From Crossiella equi (GTDB lineage Bacteria > Actinomycetota > Actinomycetes > Mycobacteriales > Pseudonocardiaceae), in NCBI RefSeq assembly GCF_017876755.1, contig NZ_JAGIOO010000001.1, positions 2,961,786-3,025,785 of the forward strand: a DNA stretch of 64,000 nt, in the 5' to 3' direction. The notes beneath the pieces are model-generated. The model was not told where the DNA came from, did not search any database, and saw only the letters and a program-made list of their open reading frames with translations. A program made the translations under genes and the position numbers. Positions 54,607-64,000 of this stretch are shown one piece after another (the first letter of the stretch is position 1; the number at the start of each line of letters is the position of its first letter).

Positions 54607-55017
54607 ATGAGCAACGAGACCCTGACCGTCCTGGTGTTCAGCCACCGCCCGGAGGTGCGCGAGACCATCACCAGCGCGGTCGGCCGCCGGCCCGCGCCGG
54701 ACCTGCCGCGCCTGCGCTACGTCGAGGCGGGCACGATCGCCGAGGTCCTCGCCGAGGCCGACTCCGGCAGCGTCGACCTGGCCATCCTCGACGGCGAGGC
54801 CCAGCCCACCGGTGGCATGGGGCTGTCCCGCCAGCTCAAGAACGAGATCACCAACTGCCCGCCCATCGTGGTGGCGGTCCGGCGCAAGGACGACCGGTGG
54901 CTGGCCACCTGGTCCCAGGCGGACGCGGTGATCGTGCACCCGCTGGACCCGCTGGCCGCCGCCGAGACCGTGGCCGAGGTGCTGCGCTCCCAGCGGCTGC
55001 CCGCGGCCCAGGGCTGA
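54607..55017 (+). CDS. degenerate response-regulator receiver protein
   Basis: A 136-residue CheY-like protein: [28 protein letters not shown] (phospho-acceptor Asp kept), but the Ser/Thr of strand 4 is replaced in VVAVRRKDD and the strand-5 Lys is replaced in VIVHPLDP. The acidic pair after strand 1 is also missing. Phosphorylation may be absent or atypical. SD GAAGAGGA precedes ATG 54607. It lies 20 bp before trpD, so it may be co-expressed with it. No output domain. Confidence 0.78.
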   Translation: MSNETLTVLVFSHRPEVRETITSAVGRRPAPDLPRLRYVEAGTIAEVLAEADSGSVDLAILDGEAQPTGGMGLSRQLKNEITNCPPIVVAVRRKDDRWLATWSQADAVIVHPLDPLAAAETVAEVLRSQRLPAAQG

Positions 55018-55037
55018 GCGGGCAGGGGGCGCGCGAG

Positions 55038-56117
55038 ATGACCAGCGCGAGTCCTGACCCCGCCGCCACCCCCGCGCACACCTGGCCGGACCTGCTGGGC
55101 AGGCTGGTCGCCGGTGTGGACTGCGCCAAGCAGGACACGGCCTGGGCCATGGACCAGGTCATGTCCGGTGCCGCCACCACCGCCCAGACCGTGGCCCTGG
55201 TCGTCGCGCTGCGCGCCAAGGGCGAGACCGCGGCCGAGGTCGCGGGCATGGCCGAGGGCATGCTGGCGCACGCGCGCCGGGTCGAGGTCGAGGTGCCCGC
55301 GGTCGACATCGTGGGCACCGGCGGCGACCGCTCCGGCACGGTGAACATCTCCACGATGGCCTCCCTGGTCACCGCCGCCGCGGGCGTGCCGGTGGTCAAG
55401 CACGGCAACCGGGCGGCCAGCTCCAAGTGCGGCACGGCCGACGTGCTGGAGGAGCTGGGCGTGGTCATCGACCTGCCCCCGGAGGGCGTGCGGCGCAGCG
55501 TGGCGGAGCTGGGCATCGGCTTCTGCTTCGCCCCGGTCTTCCACCCGGCCATGCGGCACGCCGGTGTGGCGCGCCGCGAGATCGGCATCCCGACCACGTT
55601 CAACCTGCTCGGGCCGCTCACCAACCCGGCCCAGCCCGGCGCGGGCCTGATCGGCTGCGCCGACCCCAAGGCGGCACCGCTGATGGCCTCGGTCTTCGCC
55701 GAGCGCGGCGCGTCCGTGCTGGTGGTGCGGGGCGACGACGGCCTGGACGAGCTGACCACCACGACCACCAGCACGGTGTGGGTGGTGCACCGCGGCGCGG
55801 TCACCCGGGCCAGCCTGGACCCCGCCGAGCTGGGCATCCCGGTGTGCGACCCGGCCGACCTGCTGGGCGGCGACGCGAAGGTCAACGCCCAGGCCGTGCA
55901 CGACCTGCTGGCGGGCACGCGCGGCGCGGTCCGCGACGCGGTGCTGCTCAACGCCGCGGGCGCCGTGGCGGCCCACCGCGGGCCCTCAGGCGACCTGGTG
56001 GCCGATCTGCGGGCCGGGCTGGACTCGGTGGCCCAGGCGGTCGACTCCGGGGCCGCAGCGGACCTCCTGGCCCGCTGGGTGGCCCTCACCCGGAAGCTGA
56101 AGGCCGAGCTGGCCTGA
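55038..56117 (+). CDS. trpD: anthranilate phosphoribosyltransferase
   Basis: A 359-residue enzyme joining anthranilate with PRPP in tryptophan synthesis. Seen: [20 protein letters not shown] (PRPP site), [23 protein letters not shown] and [19 protein letters not shown]. Position between the bcc genes and the Rv2191-like nuclease matches Rv2192c. The other trp genes are not nearby. Confidence 0.95.
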   Translation: MTSASPDPAATPAHTWPDLLGRLVAGVDCAKQDTAWAMDQVMSGAATTAQTVALVVALRAKGETAAEVAGMAEGMLAHARRVEVEVPAVDIVGTGGDRSGTVNISTMASLVTAAAGVPVVKHGNRAASSKCGTADVLEELGVVIDLPPEGVRRSVAELGIGFCFAPVFHPAMRHAGVARREIGIPTTFNLLGPLTNPAQPGAGLIGCADPKAAPLMASVFAERGASVLVVRGDDGLDELTTTTTSTVWVVHRGAVTRASLDPAELGIPVCDPADLLGGDAKVNAQAVHDLLAGTRGAVRDAVLLNAAGAVAAHRGPSGDLVADLRAGLDSVAQAVDSGAAADLLARWVALTRKLKAELA

Positions 56118-56145
56118 CCCCGGCCGGATTCCCATCCCCGCCCAA

Positions 56146-56190
56146 CACGACGGCGGCGGACCCCCTTCATGGGAGTCCGCCGCCGTTGTG
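56146..56190. terminator. bidirectional terminator
   Basis: 16-bp stem with one mismatch (starts CACGACGGCGGCGGAC), 13-nt loop, between trpD and the convergent ctaF. Confidence 0.8.
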
Positions 56191-56205
56191 GTTGTGCGCT
56201 GGTGC

Positions 56206-56607
56206 TCAGTCGTGGCTGGGCGCGGCCGAGTGGTACTCGAACAGCAGGCCGCCGACCATGATCAGCACGACCACGAGGCCGATGGCGATCAGCCAGATGT
56301 GGAAGAAGGCCAGGGCGACGCCGGTGAAGGCGGCCGCGGCGGCCAGGCCGAACGGCCAGTAGCTGCCCGGGCTGAAGAAGCCCAGCTCACCCGCGCCGTC
56401 GGCGACCTCGGCGTCGTCGATGTCCTCCGGACGGGGCTCGATGCGGCGCGCGATGAAGCGGAAGTACGTGCCGCACAGCAGCGTCAGGCCGCCGCTGAGG
56501 ATCAGGCCGACGGTGCCGACCGGCTCCTTGGCCCAGAAGCCGTACACGACCGCCGCGATGAAGCAGAAGACCGTGATGAACTCGAAGATCCGCGCTTCGG
56601 TCTTCAT
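56206..56607 (-). CDS. ctaF: cytochrome c oxidase subunit IV (actinobacterial)
   Basis: A 133-residue membrane protein with four helices (about 8-24, 31-48, 82-105, 107-125) and the loop GFFSPGSYWPFGLA typical of actinobacterial subunit IV. ATG 56607 is 2 bp after the ctaC stop, so the two are coupled. Stabilises the aa3 oxidase. Confidence 0.9.
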   Translation of the reverse strand: MKTEARIFEFITVFCFIAAVVYGFWAKEPVGTVGLILSGGLTLLCGTYFRFIARRIEPRPEDIDDAEVADGAGELGFFSPGSYWPFGLAAAAAFTGVALAFFHIWLIAIGLVVVLIMVGGLLFEYHSAAPSHD

Positions 56608-56609
56608 GG

Positions 56610-57530
56610 CTAGCGGTTCCCCTCGACGCGGGACGTGCGGGTGGTGTCGAACGGCTTGGTGGTGACCGCGCGCGGGGCGCAGTTCGGGCCGCAGTTGAGC
56701 TCGGCCAGGGCCTCGGCCGCGGTGTACGGCTTGCCGGTGCCCGGGTTGAGCTTGGTGCGCAGCTGCATGTACCGGTCGAAGACCTGCGGCGCGACCGCGC
56801 GGACCTCGAAGTTCATCACCGCGTGGTAGGTGCCGCACAGCTCGGCGCAGCGGCCGACGAAGGCACCCTCACGGTCGATCGAGTTCTGGAAGACGTTGTC
56901 CTGGCTGTTCTTCTCCGGGTGCGGGATGGTGTCCCGCTTGAAGTGGAACGCCGGGACGAAGAAGGAGTGGATGACGTCCTTCGACTCGATCGTGTAGCGG
57001 ATCTCCTTGGTCGCCGGCAGCACCAGCAGCGGGATCTCCGTGCTCGACCCGGTGGTCTTCACGGTCTGGCCGTCCGGGGTCTTGAAGTCCTGGTACTCGA
57101 ACTCCCAGTTCCACTGGAACGACCACACCTTGACGTTGACGTCCGGTGTCTTCTCCTTGGCCGTGACCACGTTCTGGGCCTGCGTCGCGAAGACGAACAG
57201 CACCACGATGATGATCGTCGGCAAGCCGATGAGGACGAACTCCAGCGGCCCGTTGTACTGGAACTGCCGCGGGAACTCCTCGGACTTCTTCTTGTGGAAG
57301 ATGATCGACCAGAAGATCAGCGCCCACACGATCACACCGACGGCGAGCGCCGCGATCACGGACCAGGTCCACAGCTGACGCATCGCCTCGGCCTGCGGGG
57401 TGACCCCCTCCGGCCAGCCGAAGCGCAGCGCCTCGTCGACGGAACAGCCCGAGGCCGCGACGCCCACCAGGCCGACCAGACCGGTGACCTTGGCCAGCCG
57501 CGCTGCCCGGTTGCCCTCCTTGCGCCCCAC
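56610..57530 (-). CDS. ctaC: cytochrome c oxidase subunit II
   Basis: A 306-residue lipoprotein-type subunit. The lipobox VAASGC puts the lipid-modified Cys near residue 27, followed by two helices (about 45-75 and 90-115) and an extracellular cupredoxin domain with the binuclear copper-A ligands CAELCGTYHAVM. Start set at GTG 57530, preceded by GAGGAGG about 10 nt upstream; the frame is open far upstream as antisense to asnB, which is not coding. Confidence 0.92.
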   Translation of the reverse strand: MGRKEGNRAARLAKVTGLVGLVGVAASGCSVDEALRFGWPEGVTPQAEAMRQLWTWSVIAALAVGVIVWALIFWSIIFHKKKSEEFPRQFQYNGPLEFVLIGLPTIIIVVLFVFATQAQNVVTAKEKTPDVNVKVWSFQWNWEFEYQDFKTPDGQTVKTTGSSTEIPLLVLPATKEIRYTIESKDVIHSFFVPAFHFKRDTIPHPEKNSQDNVFQNSIDREGAFVGRCAELCGTYHAVMNFEVRAVAPQVFDRYMQLRTKLNPGTGKPYTAAEALAELNCGPNCAPRAVTTKPFDTTRTSRVEGNR

Positions 57531-57731
57531 TGCTCGCTGCCTCCTCGTGACAGGCTCGTAAACGGTCCCGGAGCAGCACCGCGCACGTGCGCGGGCGCTC
57601 CAGCCCGTCTCAATCAGTCGGGACTCTAGCCCAGCACTAGCCTGCCTACCCGTCCGGGGTGAGCCGAGGGGGTACGTGTCGGCGGGCATACTGGGCCGCG
57701 ACGTCGTCGACGAGGAAGAGGCGCGAGAGAC

Positions 57732-59657
57732 GTGTGCGGCCTGCTTGGACTGGTGTGTTCCGCCCAGAACAACAACGCGAACATCGGCGCGGCCGTCAGC
57801 GGCGTTGCGAGGGCACTCCAGTGCCAGCGCCACCGCGGGCCGGACGAGAGTGACACCTGGCACAACAACGACGTGGTCTTCGGCTTCAACCGCCTGTCGA
57901 TCATCGACGTGGAGCGTTCCCACCAGCCGTTGCACTACGCGAACGGGCGCTACACGATCGTGTTCAACGGGGAGATCTACAACTACCTGGAGCTGCGGGC
58001 TGAGCTGCGCGACCGGTTCGGCGCGGAGTTCGCCACGGACGGTGACACCGAGGCCATCGTCGCGGCCTACCACTACCTCGGGCCGTCGATGGTCAGCCGC
58101 CTGCGCGGCATGTTCGCCTTCATGATCTGGGACGCCGAGCGCCGGGTCGTCTTCGGCGCCCGCGACCCGTTCGGCATCAAGCCGCTGTTCTACGCGGCCG
58201 GACCGGGCGGCGTGGCCTTCGCCAGCGAGAAGAAGAGCCTGCTCGACCTGTCCCCGGTGCTCGGCCTCCAGCCGAAGCTGGACCAGGCGGCCCTGCAGCA
58301 CTATCTGATCCTGCAGTACGTGCCGGAGCCGGAGACGCTGCACACGGCCATCCGCCGCATCGAGTCGGGCAGCTCCTTCACCGTCTCCCCCGGCGGGCAG
58401 GTCGTCACCGAGCGCTACTTCCACCCCACCTTCACCCCGCGCCCGGTCAACACCAGCGCGGAGGCGGGGCAGCTCTACCGCGACATCGCGGGCGTGCTGC
58501 ACGACTCGGTGGCCAAGCACATGCGCGCCGACGTCACGGTGGGCGCGTTCCTGTCCGGTGGCATCGACTCCACCGCGATCGCGGCGCTGGCCAAGCAGCA
58601 CAACCCGGACCTGATCACTTTCACCACCGGGTTCGAGCGCACCGGGTACTCCGAGGTCGACGTGGCGGCGGAGTCCGCGGCGGCGATCGGCGTGAAGCAC
58701 GTGGTGCGCACGGTCTCGGCCGAGGAGATGATGCAGGCCCTGCCGCTGATCGTCTGGTACCTCGACGACCCGGTGGCCGACCCGGCCCTGGTGCCGCTGT
58801 GGTTCATCGCCCGTGAGGCGCGCCAGCACGTGAAGGTGGTGCTCTCCGGCGAGGGCGCGGACGAGCTGTTCGGCGGCTACACGATCTACCGCGAACCGCT
58901 GTCGCTGGCGCCGTTCGAGAAGGTCCCGGGCGCGCTGCGCTCGGTCATGGGCAAGGTCTCTAGCCGCATCCCGGACGGCGTGCGCGGCAAGGACCTGCTG
59001 CGCCGGGGCTCGCTGTCGCTGGAGGAGCGCTACTACGGCAACGCGCGCATCTTCCGCGACGACCAGATCCAGCAGGTGCTGCGCACCCACGACCCGCGCA
59101 TCTCCCACACCGACGTCACCAGCCGCTGGTACCGCGACTCCCTGGAGTGGGACCCGGTCACGCGCATGCAGCACATCGACCTGTTCACCTGGCTCCGGGG
59201 CGACATCCTGGTCAAGGCGGACAAGATGACCATGGCCAACTCCCTGGAGCTCCGCGTCCCCTTCCTGGACCCGGAGGTCTTCCGGGTGGCCGCGCGCATC
59301 CCGCAGGACCAGAAGATCACCAAGGAGACCACCAAGTACGCCCTGCGCCAGGCGATGAACGGCATCGTCCCGGCCCACGTCCTCAACCGGCGCAAGCTGG
59401 GCTTCCCGGTCCCGGTCCGCCACTGGCTCAAGGACGAGATGCACGACTGGGCACGCGACATCGTCCACCAGTCCCTCACCGACGACCTCATCAACAAGAC
59501 GGCCGTCCTCCGCATCCTGGAGGAGCACCGCTCGGGCGTCCTGGACCACAGCCGCCGCATCTGGGCCCTGATCGTGTTCATGCTGTGGCACGGGATCTTC
59601 GTGGAGCGCCGCATCTCGGTGCACGTGCCCGCACCGCACTACCCGGTCAAGCTCTGA
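57732..59657 (+). CDS. asnB: glutamine-dependent asparagine synthetase
   Basis: A 641-residue class II amidotransferase. Cys2 (MCGLLGLV) is the glutaminase nucleophile, with the GATase-2 domain to about 215. The synthetase domain has the pyrophosphatase loop FLSGGIDSTAIAA and LSGEGADELFGGY. In actinobacteria the homologue (LtsA/AsnB) can amidate wall peptides, so wall amidation rather than asparagine supply is possible. Purine-rich GAGGAAGAGG lies 5-20 nt before GTG 57732. Adjacent to ctaC as Rv2201 is to Rv2200c. Confidence 0.93.
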   Translation: MCGLLGLVCSAQNNNANIGAAVSGVARALQCQRHRGPDESDTWHNNDVVFGFNRLSIIDVERSHQPLHYANGRYTIVFNGEIYNYLELRAELRDRFGAEFATDGDTEAIVAAYHYLGPSMVSRLRGMFAFMIWDAERRVVFGARDPFGIKPLFYAAGPGGVAFASEKKSLLDLSPVLGLQPKLDQAALQHYLILQYVPEPETLHTAIRRIESGSSFTVSPGGQVVTERYFHPTFTPRPVNTSAEAGQLYRDIAGVLHDSVAKHMRADVTVGAFLSGGIDSTAIAALAKQHNPDLITFTTGFERTGYSEVDVAAESAAAIGVKHVVRTVSAEEMMQALPLIVWYLDDPVADPALVPLWFIAREARQHVKVVLSGEGADELFGGYTIYREPLSLAPFEKVPGALRSVMGKVSSRIPDGVRGKDLLRRGSLSLEERYYGNARIFRDDQIQQVLRTHDPRISHTDVTSRWYRDSLEWDPVTRMQHIDLFTWLRGDILVKADKMTMANSLELRVPFLDPEVFRVAARIPQDQKITKETTKYALRQAMNGIVPAHVLNRRKLGFPVPVRHWLKDEMHDWARDIVHQSLTDDLINKTAVLRILEEHRSGVLDHSRRIWALIVFMLWHGIFVERRISVHVPAPHYPVKL

Positions 59658-59667
59658 CAAGCCTCTG

Positions 59668-59705
59668 GTGTGCTGGGACGCTGACGCGTCAGCGTCCCAG
59701 CACAC
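59668..59705. terminator. perfect 38-bp palindrome after asnB
   Basis: Two exact 19-nt halves without a spacer (begins GTGTGCTGGGACGCTGACG). Most likely the asnB terminator, folding with a 4-6 nt loop; a binding site is the alternative. Confidence 0.7.
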
Positions 59706-59767
59706 TGCTGCACTTGACCCAGCCGATGCCCACGGGCATCAGGAAGTGAGCCCGGGATCGTGCCCGT

Positions 59768-59929
59768 TCACAACGGGACCCCGGGCTTCGCGCTTTCCTG
59801 GGCCTCATCGGGCTCCAGCCACAACACCTCGATCAGCCGGTGCTCGGCGAGGATCTCCCACGGCTCCGCCTGCCGCCCGAACTCGTGTGCGCGGAATGCC
59901 CCGGCCAAGATAGCGCCGAGGTATGACAC
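59768..59929 (-). CDS. small hypothetical protein (53 aa)
   Basis: Short ORF starting SYLGAILAGAFRAHEFG with a protein-like composition (EILAEHRLIEVLWLEPDEA). GTG 59929 has no clear Shine-Dalgarno. It lies alone between asnB and the propeller gene. No family known; moderate codon bias is the only support. Confidence 0.35.
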   Translation of the reverse strand: MSYLGAILAGAFRAHEFGRQAEPWEILAEHRLIEVLWLEPDEAQESAKPGVPL

Positions 59930-60022
59930 TGAGTGATCGACCAGATCGTGACGCGAGGAATGTCGGACCCCCGGCGTAGCGTGCCCGACGTAAGTGACCC
60001 ACGTCACCCCAGGAGGAACGCC

Positions 60023-61123
<1,101 letters not shown>

Positions 61124-61128
61124 GCGCG

Positions 61129-61413
61129 ATGCGGGTGACCGTGCTGCTGCCCGGCGTGCTGCGGCCCGCCGCGGGCGACGCCGCCCGGCTGGACCTCGAC
61201 CTGGACGCGCCCGCCACGCTCGCGCACGCCCTGGACGCGGTGGCCCGCGACCACCCGGCGCTGCACCGGCGGCTGCGCGACGAGCGGGGCGCGCTGCGCC
61301 GCTACGTGAACTTCTACGTCGACGGCGAGGAGTGCCGGCGCCTGGCCGGGGGCGAGACCGAGCTGCGCCCGGGTGTGGAGATCCAGATCATCCCCTCGGT
61401 GGCGGGAGGCTGA
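61129..61413 (+). CDS. MoaD/ThiS-like ubiquitin-fold protein
   Basis: A 94-residue beta-grasp protein: MRVTVLLPGVLRP, then a middle LAHALDAVARDHPAL helix, a VNFYVDGEECRRLAGG segment and a C-terminal diglycine (IPSVAGG), the feature that is activated and thiolated in MoaD and ThiS. No E1-like MoeB/ThiF gene is in the window. Begins 5 bp after the propeller gene's stop, so the two are an operon. Role unknown; sulfur carriage is inferred. Confidence 0.85.
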   Translation: MRVTVLLPGVLRPAAGDAARLDLDLDAPATLAHALDAVARDHPALHRRLRDERGALRRYVNFYVDGEECRRLAGGETELRPGVEIQIIPSVAGG

Positions 61414-62398
61414 CCTGTACCTGACCGACGCGACGGCCCTGGCCCGGGACTGGGTGGCCGAGCACGCGCCGCACACCGCCGCCTACCTCGGCGGCTCGGC
61501 GACCTGGCTGGCCCCCGGGCAACGCCTGCCGCCGACCTCGGACCTGGACCTGTTCCTGGTCCCCGAGCACGGCACCGGCCCGCGCACCGGCAAGTTCCGC
61601 CACCGGGGCACGCTGCTGGAGGTCACCGCACTGGACCGCGCGCTGCTGGCCGACCCGGCGGCGGTGCTGGCCGACTACCACCTCGCGCCCGCGCTGCGCC
61701 GTGACACCGTGCTGGCCGACCCGGCGGGCTGGCTGCGGCCGCTCCAGCGGGCGGTGGCCGCGGACTTCGCTGCCGAGACCTGGGTGCGGCGGCGCTGCGC
61801 GGACGCCGAGGCCAGGCTGCGCGACCGCCTGGCCCGGGCCGCCGAGCCGGGACCGTGGCCATGGCGGGTCACCTGGTGGCTCTTCGGCACCGGCATCAGC
61901 ACACACGTGCTGCTCACCGCCGGGCTGCGCAACCCCACCGTGCGCCGCCGCTACTCCGCGACCAGGGAGTTACTGCCGGCCGGGCAGCAGGAGGAGCTGC
62001 TGGCCGCGCTGGGCTGCGCGCACCTCACCCCGGACCGGGTGCGCACGCACCTGGCCACGATGACCAGGCTGTTCGACGAGGCGGGCCCGGCCGCCGAGGG
62101 CAGCGGCCTGCCCTTCGCCAGCGACCTGTCCCCGGCCGCGCGGGCGGTCGCGGTGGACGGCACCGCCGCCCAGATCGAGGCCGGGGAGCACCGCGAGGCG
62201 GTGTTCTGGCTGGTCGCGACCTGCGCGCGGGCCCTGCTGGCACTGCGCCGCGACGACGACCCCGGCTTCGCGGAGCTGCTGGCCGATCTCGGCCAGACGG
62301 GTCCGGCCGACCTGCGTGCGCAGATCGGCCGGACCCGGTCGTTCCTGCCCCGCCTCGCCGAGATCCGCGAGGAGGTGCTGGTCAGAACGCTTGCCTAA
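61373..62398 (+). CDS. nucleotidyltransferase-fold protein
   Basis: About 327-341 residues. The Pol-beta-type motif YLGGSATWLAPG...TSDLDLFLV (GS...DLD) lies near the N-terminus, followed by a helical C-terminal region with no other recognised domain. The start is unclear: GTG 61373 overlaps the ubiquitin-like gene by 41 nt; a CTG at 61415, 5 nt after GGGAGG, would begin LYLTDATALA and may be the true start. Third gene of the operon, with the substrate unknown. Confidence 0.7.
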   Translation: MWRSRSSPRWREADLYLTDATALARDWVAEHAPHTAAYLGGSATWLAPGQRLPPTSDLDLFLVPEHGTGPRTGKFRHRGTLLEVTALDRALLADPAAVLADYHLAPALRRDTVLADPAGWLRPLQRAVAADFAAETWVRRRCADAEARLRDRLARAAEPGPWPWRVTWWLFGTGISTHVLLTAGLRNPTVRRRYSATRELLPAGQQEELLAALGCAHLTPDRVRTHLATMTRLFDEAGPAAEGSGLPFASDLSPAARAVAVDGTAAQIEAGEHREAVFWLVATCARALLALRRDDDPGFAELLADLGQTGPADLRAQIGRTRSFLPRLAEIREEVLVRTLA

Positions 62399-62405
62399 GC
62401 TCGGT

Positions 62406-63392
<987 letters not shown>

Positions 63393-63497
63393 CTATGAGA
63401 AGGCTTTCGGTACGGCCGTCGTCACCCAATCCGGTCGCGGACGGCCGGACGCGAAGACTACTTGGTGGTAAGGCTGTCGCACATCAATCTGCCGACT

Positions 63498-63503
63498 TAA
63501 CGT
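63498..63503 (+). promoter_or_regulatory. candidate -10 box (leaderless)
   Basis: TAACGT ends 7 nt before ATG 63511. Confidence 0.5.
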
Positions 63504-63510
63504 CCTCGAC

Positions 63511-63684
63511 ATGAGGATTCCCGAAGCGGACACGATGGCCGAGCTCATCGAGGACTGCGCCGCTATCCCCTCCACCCTGCGCCCCGGTGACCACCTGTTG
63601 CCCGCACCCCGCCGCGAGGCGTCCTGGCAGGTCAGCGAGGCTTGTTCCGCGCAGGTGCGCGGGATGGACGACTACGGCGCCTAG
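63511..63684 (+). CDS. small hypothetical protein (57 aa)
   Basis: A 57-codon ORF: MRIPEADTMAELIEDCAAIP, a Pro/Arg-rich middle, and a C-terminal ACSAQVRGMDDYGA. It has its own -10 box and no Shine-Dalgarno, so leaderless translation is likely. Two cysteines. It ends 19 bp before a terminator hairpin shared with the opposite gene. No family recognised. Confidence 0.5.
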   Translation: MRIPEADTMAELIEDCAAIPSTLRPGDHLLPAPRREASWQVSEACSAQVRGMDDYGA

Positions 63685-63703
63685 CCGTCCGGACACGAAA
63701 AAA

Positions 63704-63725
63704 GGACCGCGGGTGCCCGCGGTCC
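63704..63725 (-). terminator. intrinsic terminator of the erpA-like gene
   Basis: 10-bp perfect stem (GGACCGCGGG and complement), 2-nt centre, and on the minus strand a run of six T right after it: the classic intrinsic terminator in this window. Confidence 0.85.
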
Positions 63726-63755
63726 TCATTTCGCGTCGTGCCACCACCAGCAGAA

Positions 63756-64000
63756 CTAGTGGAAAGAATCACCACAGGCGCAAGACCCACCGGCGTTCGG
63801 GTTGTCGATCGTGAAGCCCTGCTTCTCGATCGTGTCAACGAAGTCGATCACGGCGCCGTCCACGTAGGGCACGCTCATGCGGTCCACGGCGACCTTGAGG
63901 CCACCGAAGTCGCGGAAGGCGTCACCGTCGAGGGTGCGCTCGTCGAAGAACAGCTGGTAACGCAGGCCGGCACAGCCACCGGGCTGCACGGCGATGCGAA
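63756..64000 (-). CDS. erpA: HesB/IscA-type iron-sulfur insertion protein (5' partial)
   Basis: The C-terminal part of an A-type Fe-S carrier (Rv2204c-like). Seen: VQPGGCAGLRYQLFF supplying the first Cys, and the C-terminal GSCACGDSFH with the CxC pair. The gene runs off the end of the window at 64000. It hands [4Fe-4S] clusters to apo-enzymes. Near adoK as in M. tuberculosis. Confidence 0.9.
   Translation of the reverse strand, partial: RIAVQPGGCAGLRYQLFFDERTLDGDAFRDFGGLKVAVDRMSVPYVDGAVIDFVDTIEKQGFTIDNPNAGGSCACGDSFH

Noticed and set aside
57531-59705. Frame upstream of ctaC extending antisense through asnB
   Set aside because: No domain similarity, and the CtaC lipoprotein signal fixes the start at 57530.

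Overview
The window is high-GC DNA (roughly 70% or more by eye) from an actinomycete. Most of it follows, from memory, the gene order of Mycobacterium tuberculosis Rv2174 to Rv2204c: mptA, Rv2175c, pknL, aroG, the Rv2179c RNase, plsC, Rv2183c to Rv2186c, fadD15, pimB', an NlpC/P60 gene, the Rv2191 nuclease, trpD, ctaE-qcrCAB, ctaF-ctaC, asnB, adoK and a HesB/ErpA gene. The order is rearranged and interrupted by accessory genes: SARP/AfsR regulators, a DrrAB exporter, and a five-gene family of uncertain function. With no mycobacterial mycolate genes in view, a member of the Pseudonocardiales (Actinosynnema/Saccharothrix/Crossiella-like) is the best guess. That placement is inference.

Layout. 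0-12.2 kb: mptA (5' cut), Rv2175c-like DNA-binding protein, a PASTA-bearing PknL-like kinase, NfeD-like OB protein and flotillin, TetR with drrAB, a broken M23 peptidase, aroG, and fprA behind an IdeR-type iron box. 12.2-26.4 kb: an AfsR-type regulator, fadD15, small SRPBCC, DUF1801, Uma2 and phosphoesterase genes, an ArsA-like ATPase, ROK kinase, plsC, the Rv2179c-type RNase, and a phosphofructokinase with pyrophosphate-type active-site residues. 26.6-34.9 kb: three overlapping SARP/NB-ARC/TPR regulator genes, the third with an internal deletion. 34.9-41.1 kb: pimB', a 0.6-kb nest of long inverted repeats, a putative zinc peptidase, an NlpC/P60 hydrolase under a ydaO (c-di-AMP) riboswitch, and a coiled-coil NYN protein. 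41.2-45.9 kb: five tandem paralogous helical proteins. 46-64 kb: exonuclease/GIY-YIG nuclease, AsnC-type protein, TetR plus FAD monooxygenase, the cytochrome bcc-aa3 genes split around trpD, asnB, a propeller/ubiquitin-like/nucleotidyltransferase operon, adoK, and the end of an erpA-like gene.

How the genes work together. qcrCAB, ctaE, ctaC and ctaF supply most of the respiratory bcc-aa3 supercomplex (ctaD is not here). mptA, pimB' and plsC serve envelope lipid and lipoglycan synthesis. pknL with Rv2175c, the NlpC hydrolase and asnB fit wall growth control. The best candidate for something undescribed is the five-gene paralogue cluster at 41.2-45.9 kb. Four members show a class I terpene-synthase-like NSE region followed by the usual N-x-L-x-L...G...A tail, but only a degenerate aspartate-rich motif. 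A second candidate is a long-hairpin repeat family present at 23.1-23.3 kb and, in two copies with flanking tandem arrays, at 36.1-36.7 kb. At least a dozen genes show a TAnnnT box 6-8 nt before the start codon, suggesting many leaderless transcripts. No tRNA, rRNA, CRISPR array, transposase or integrase was recognised.
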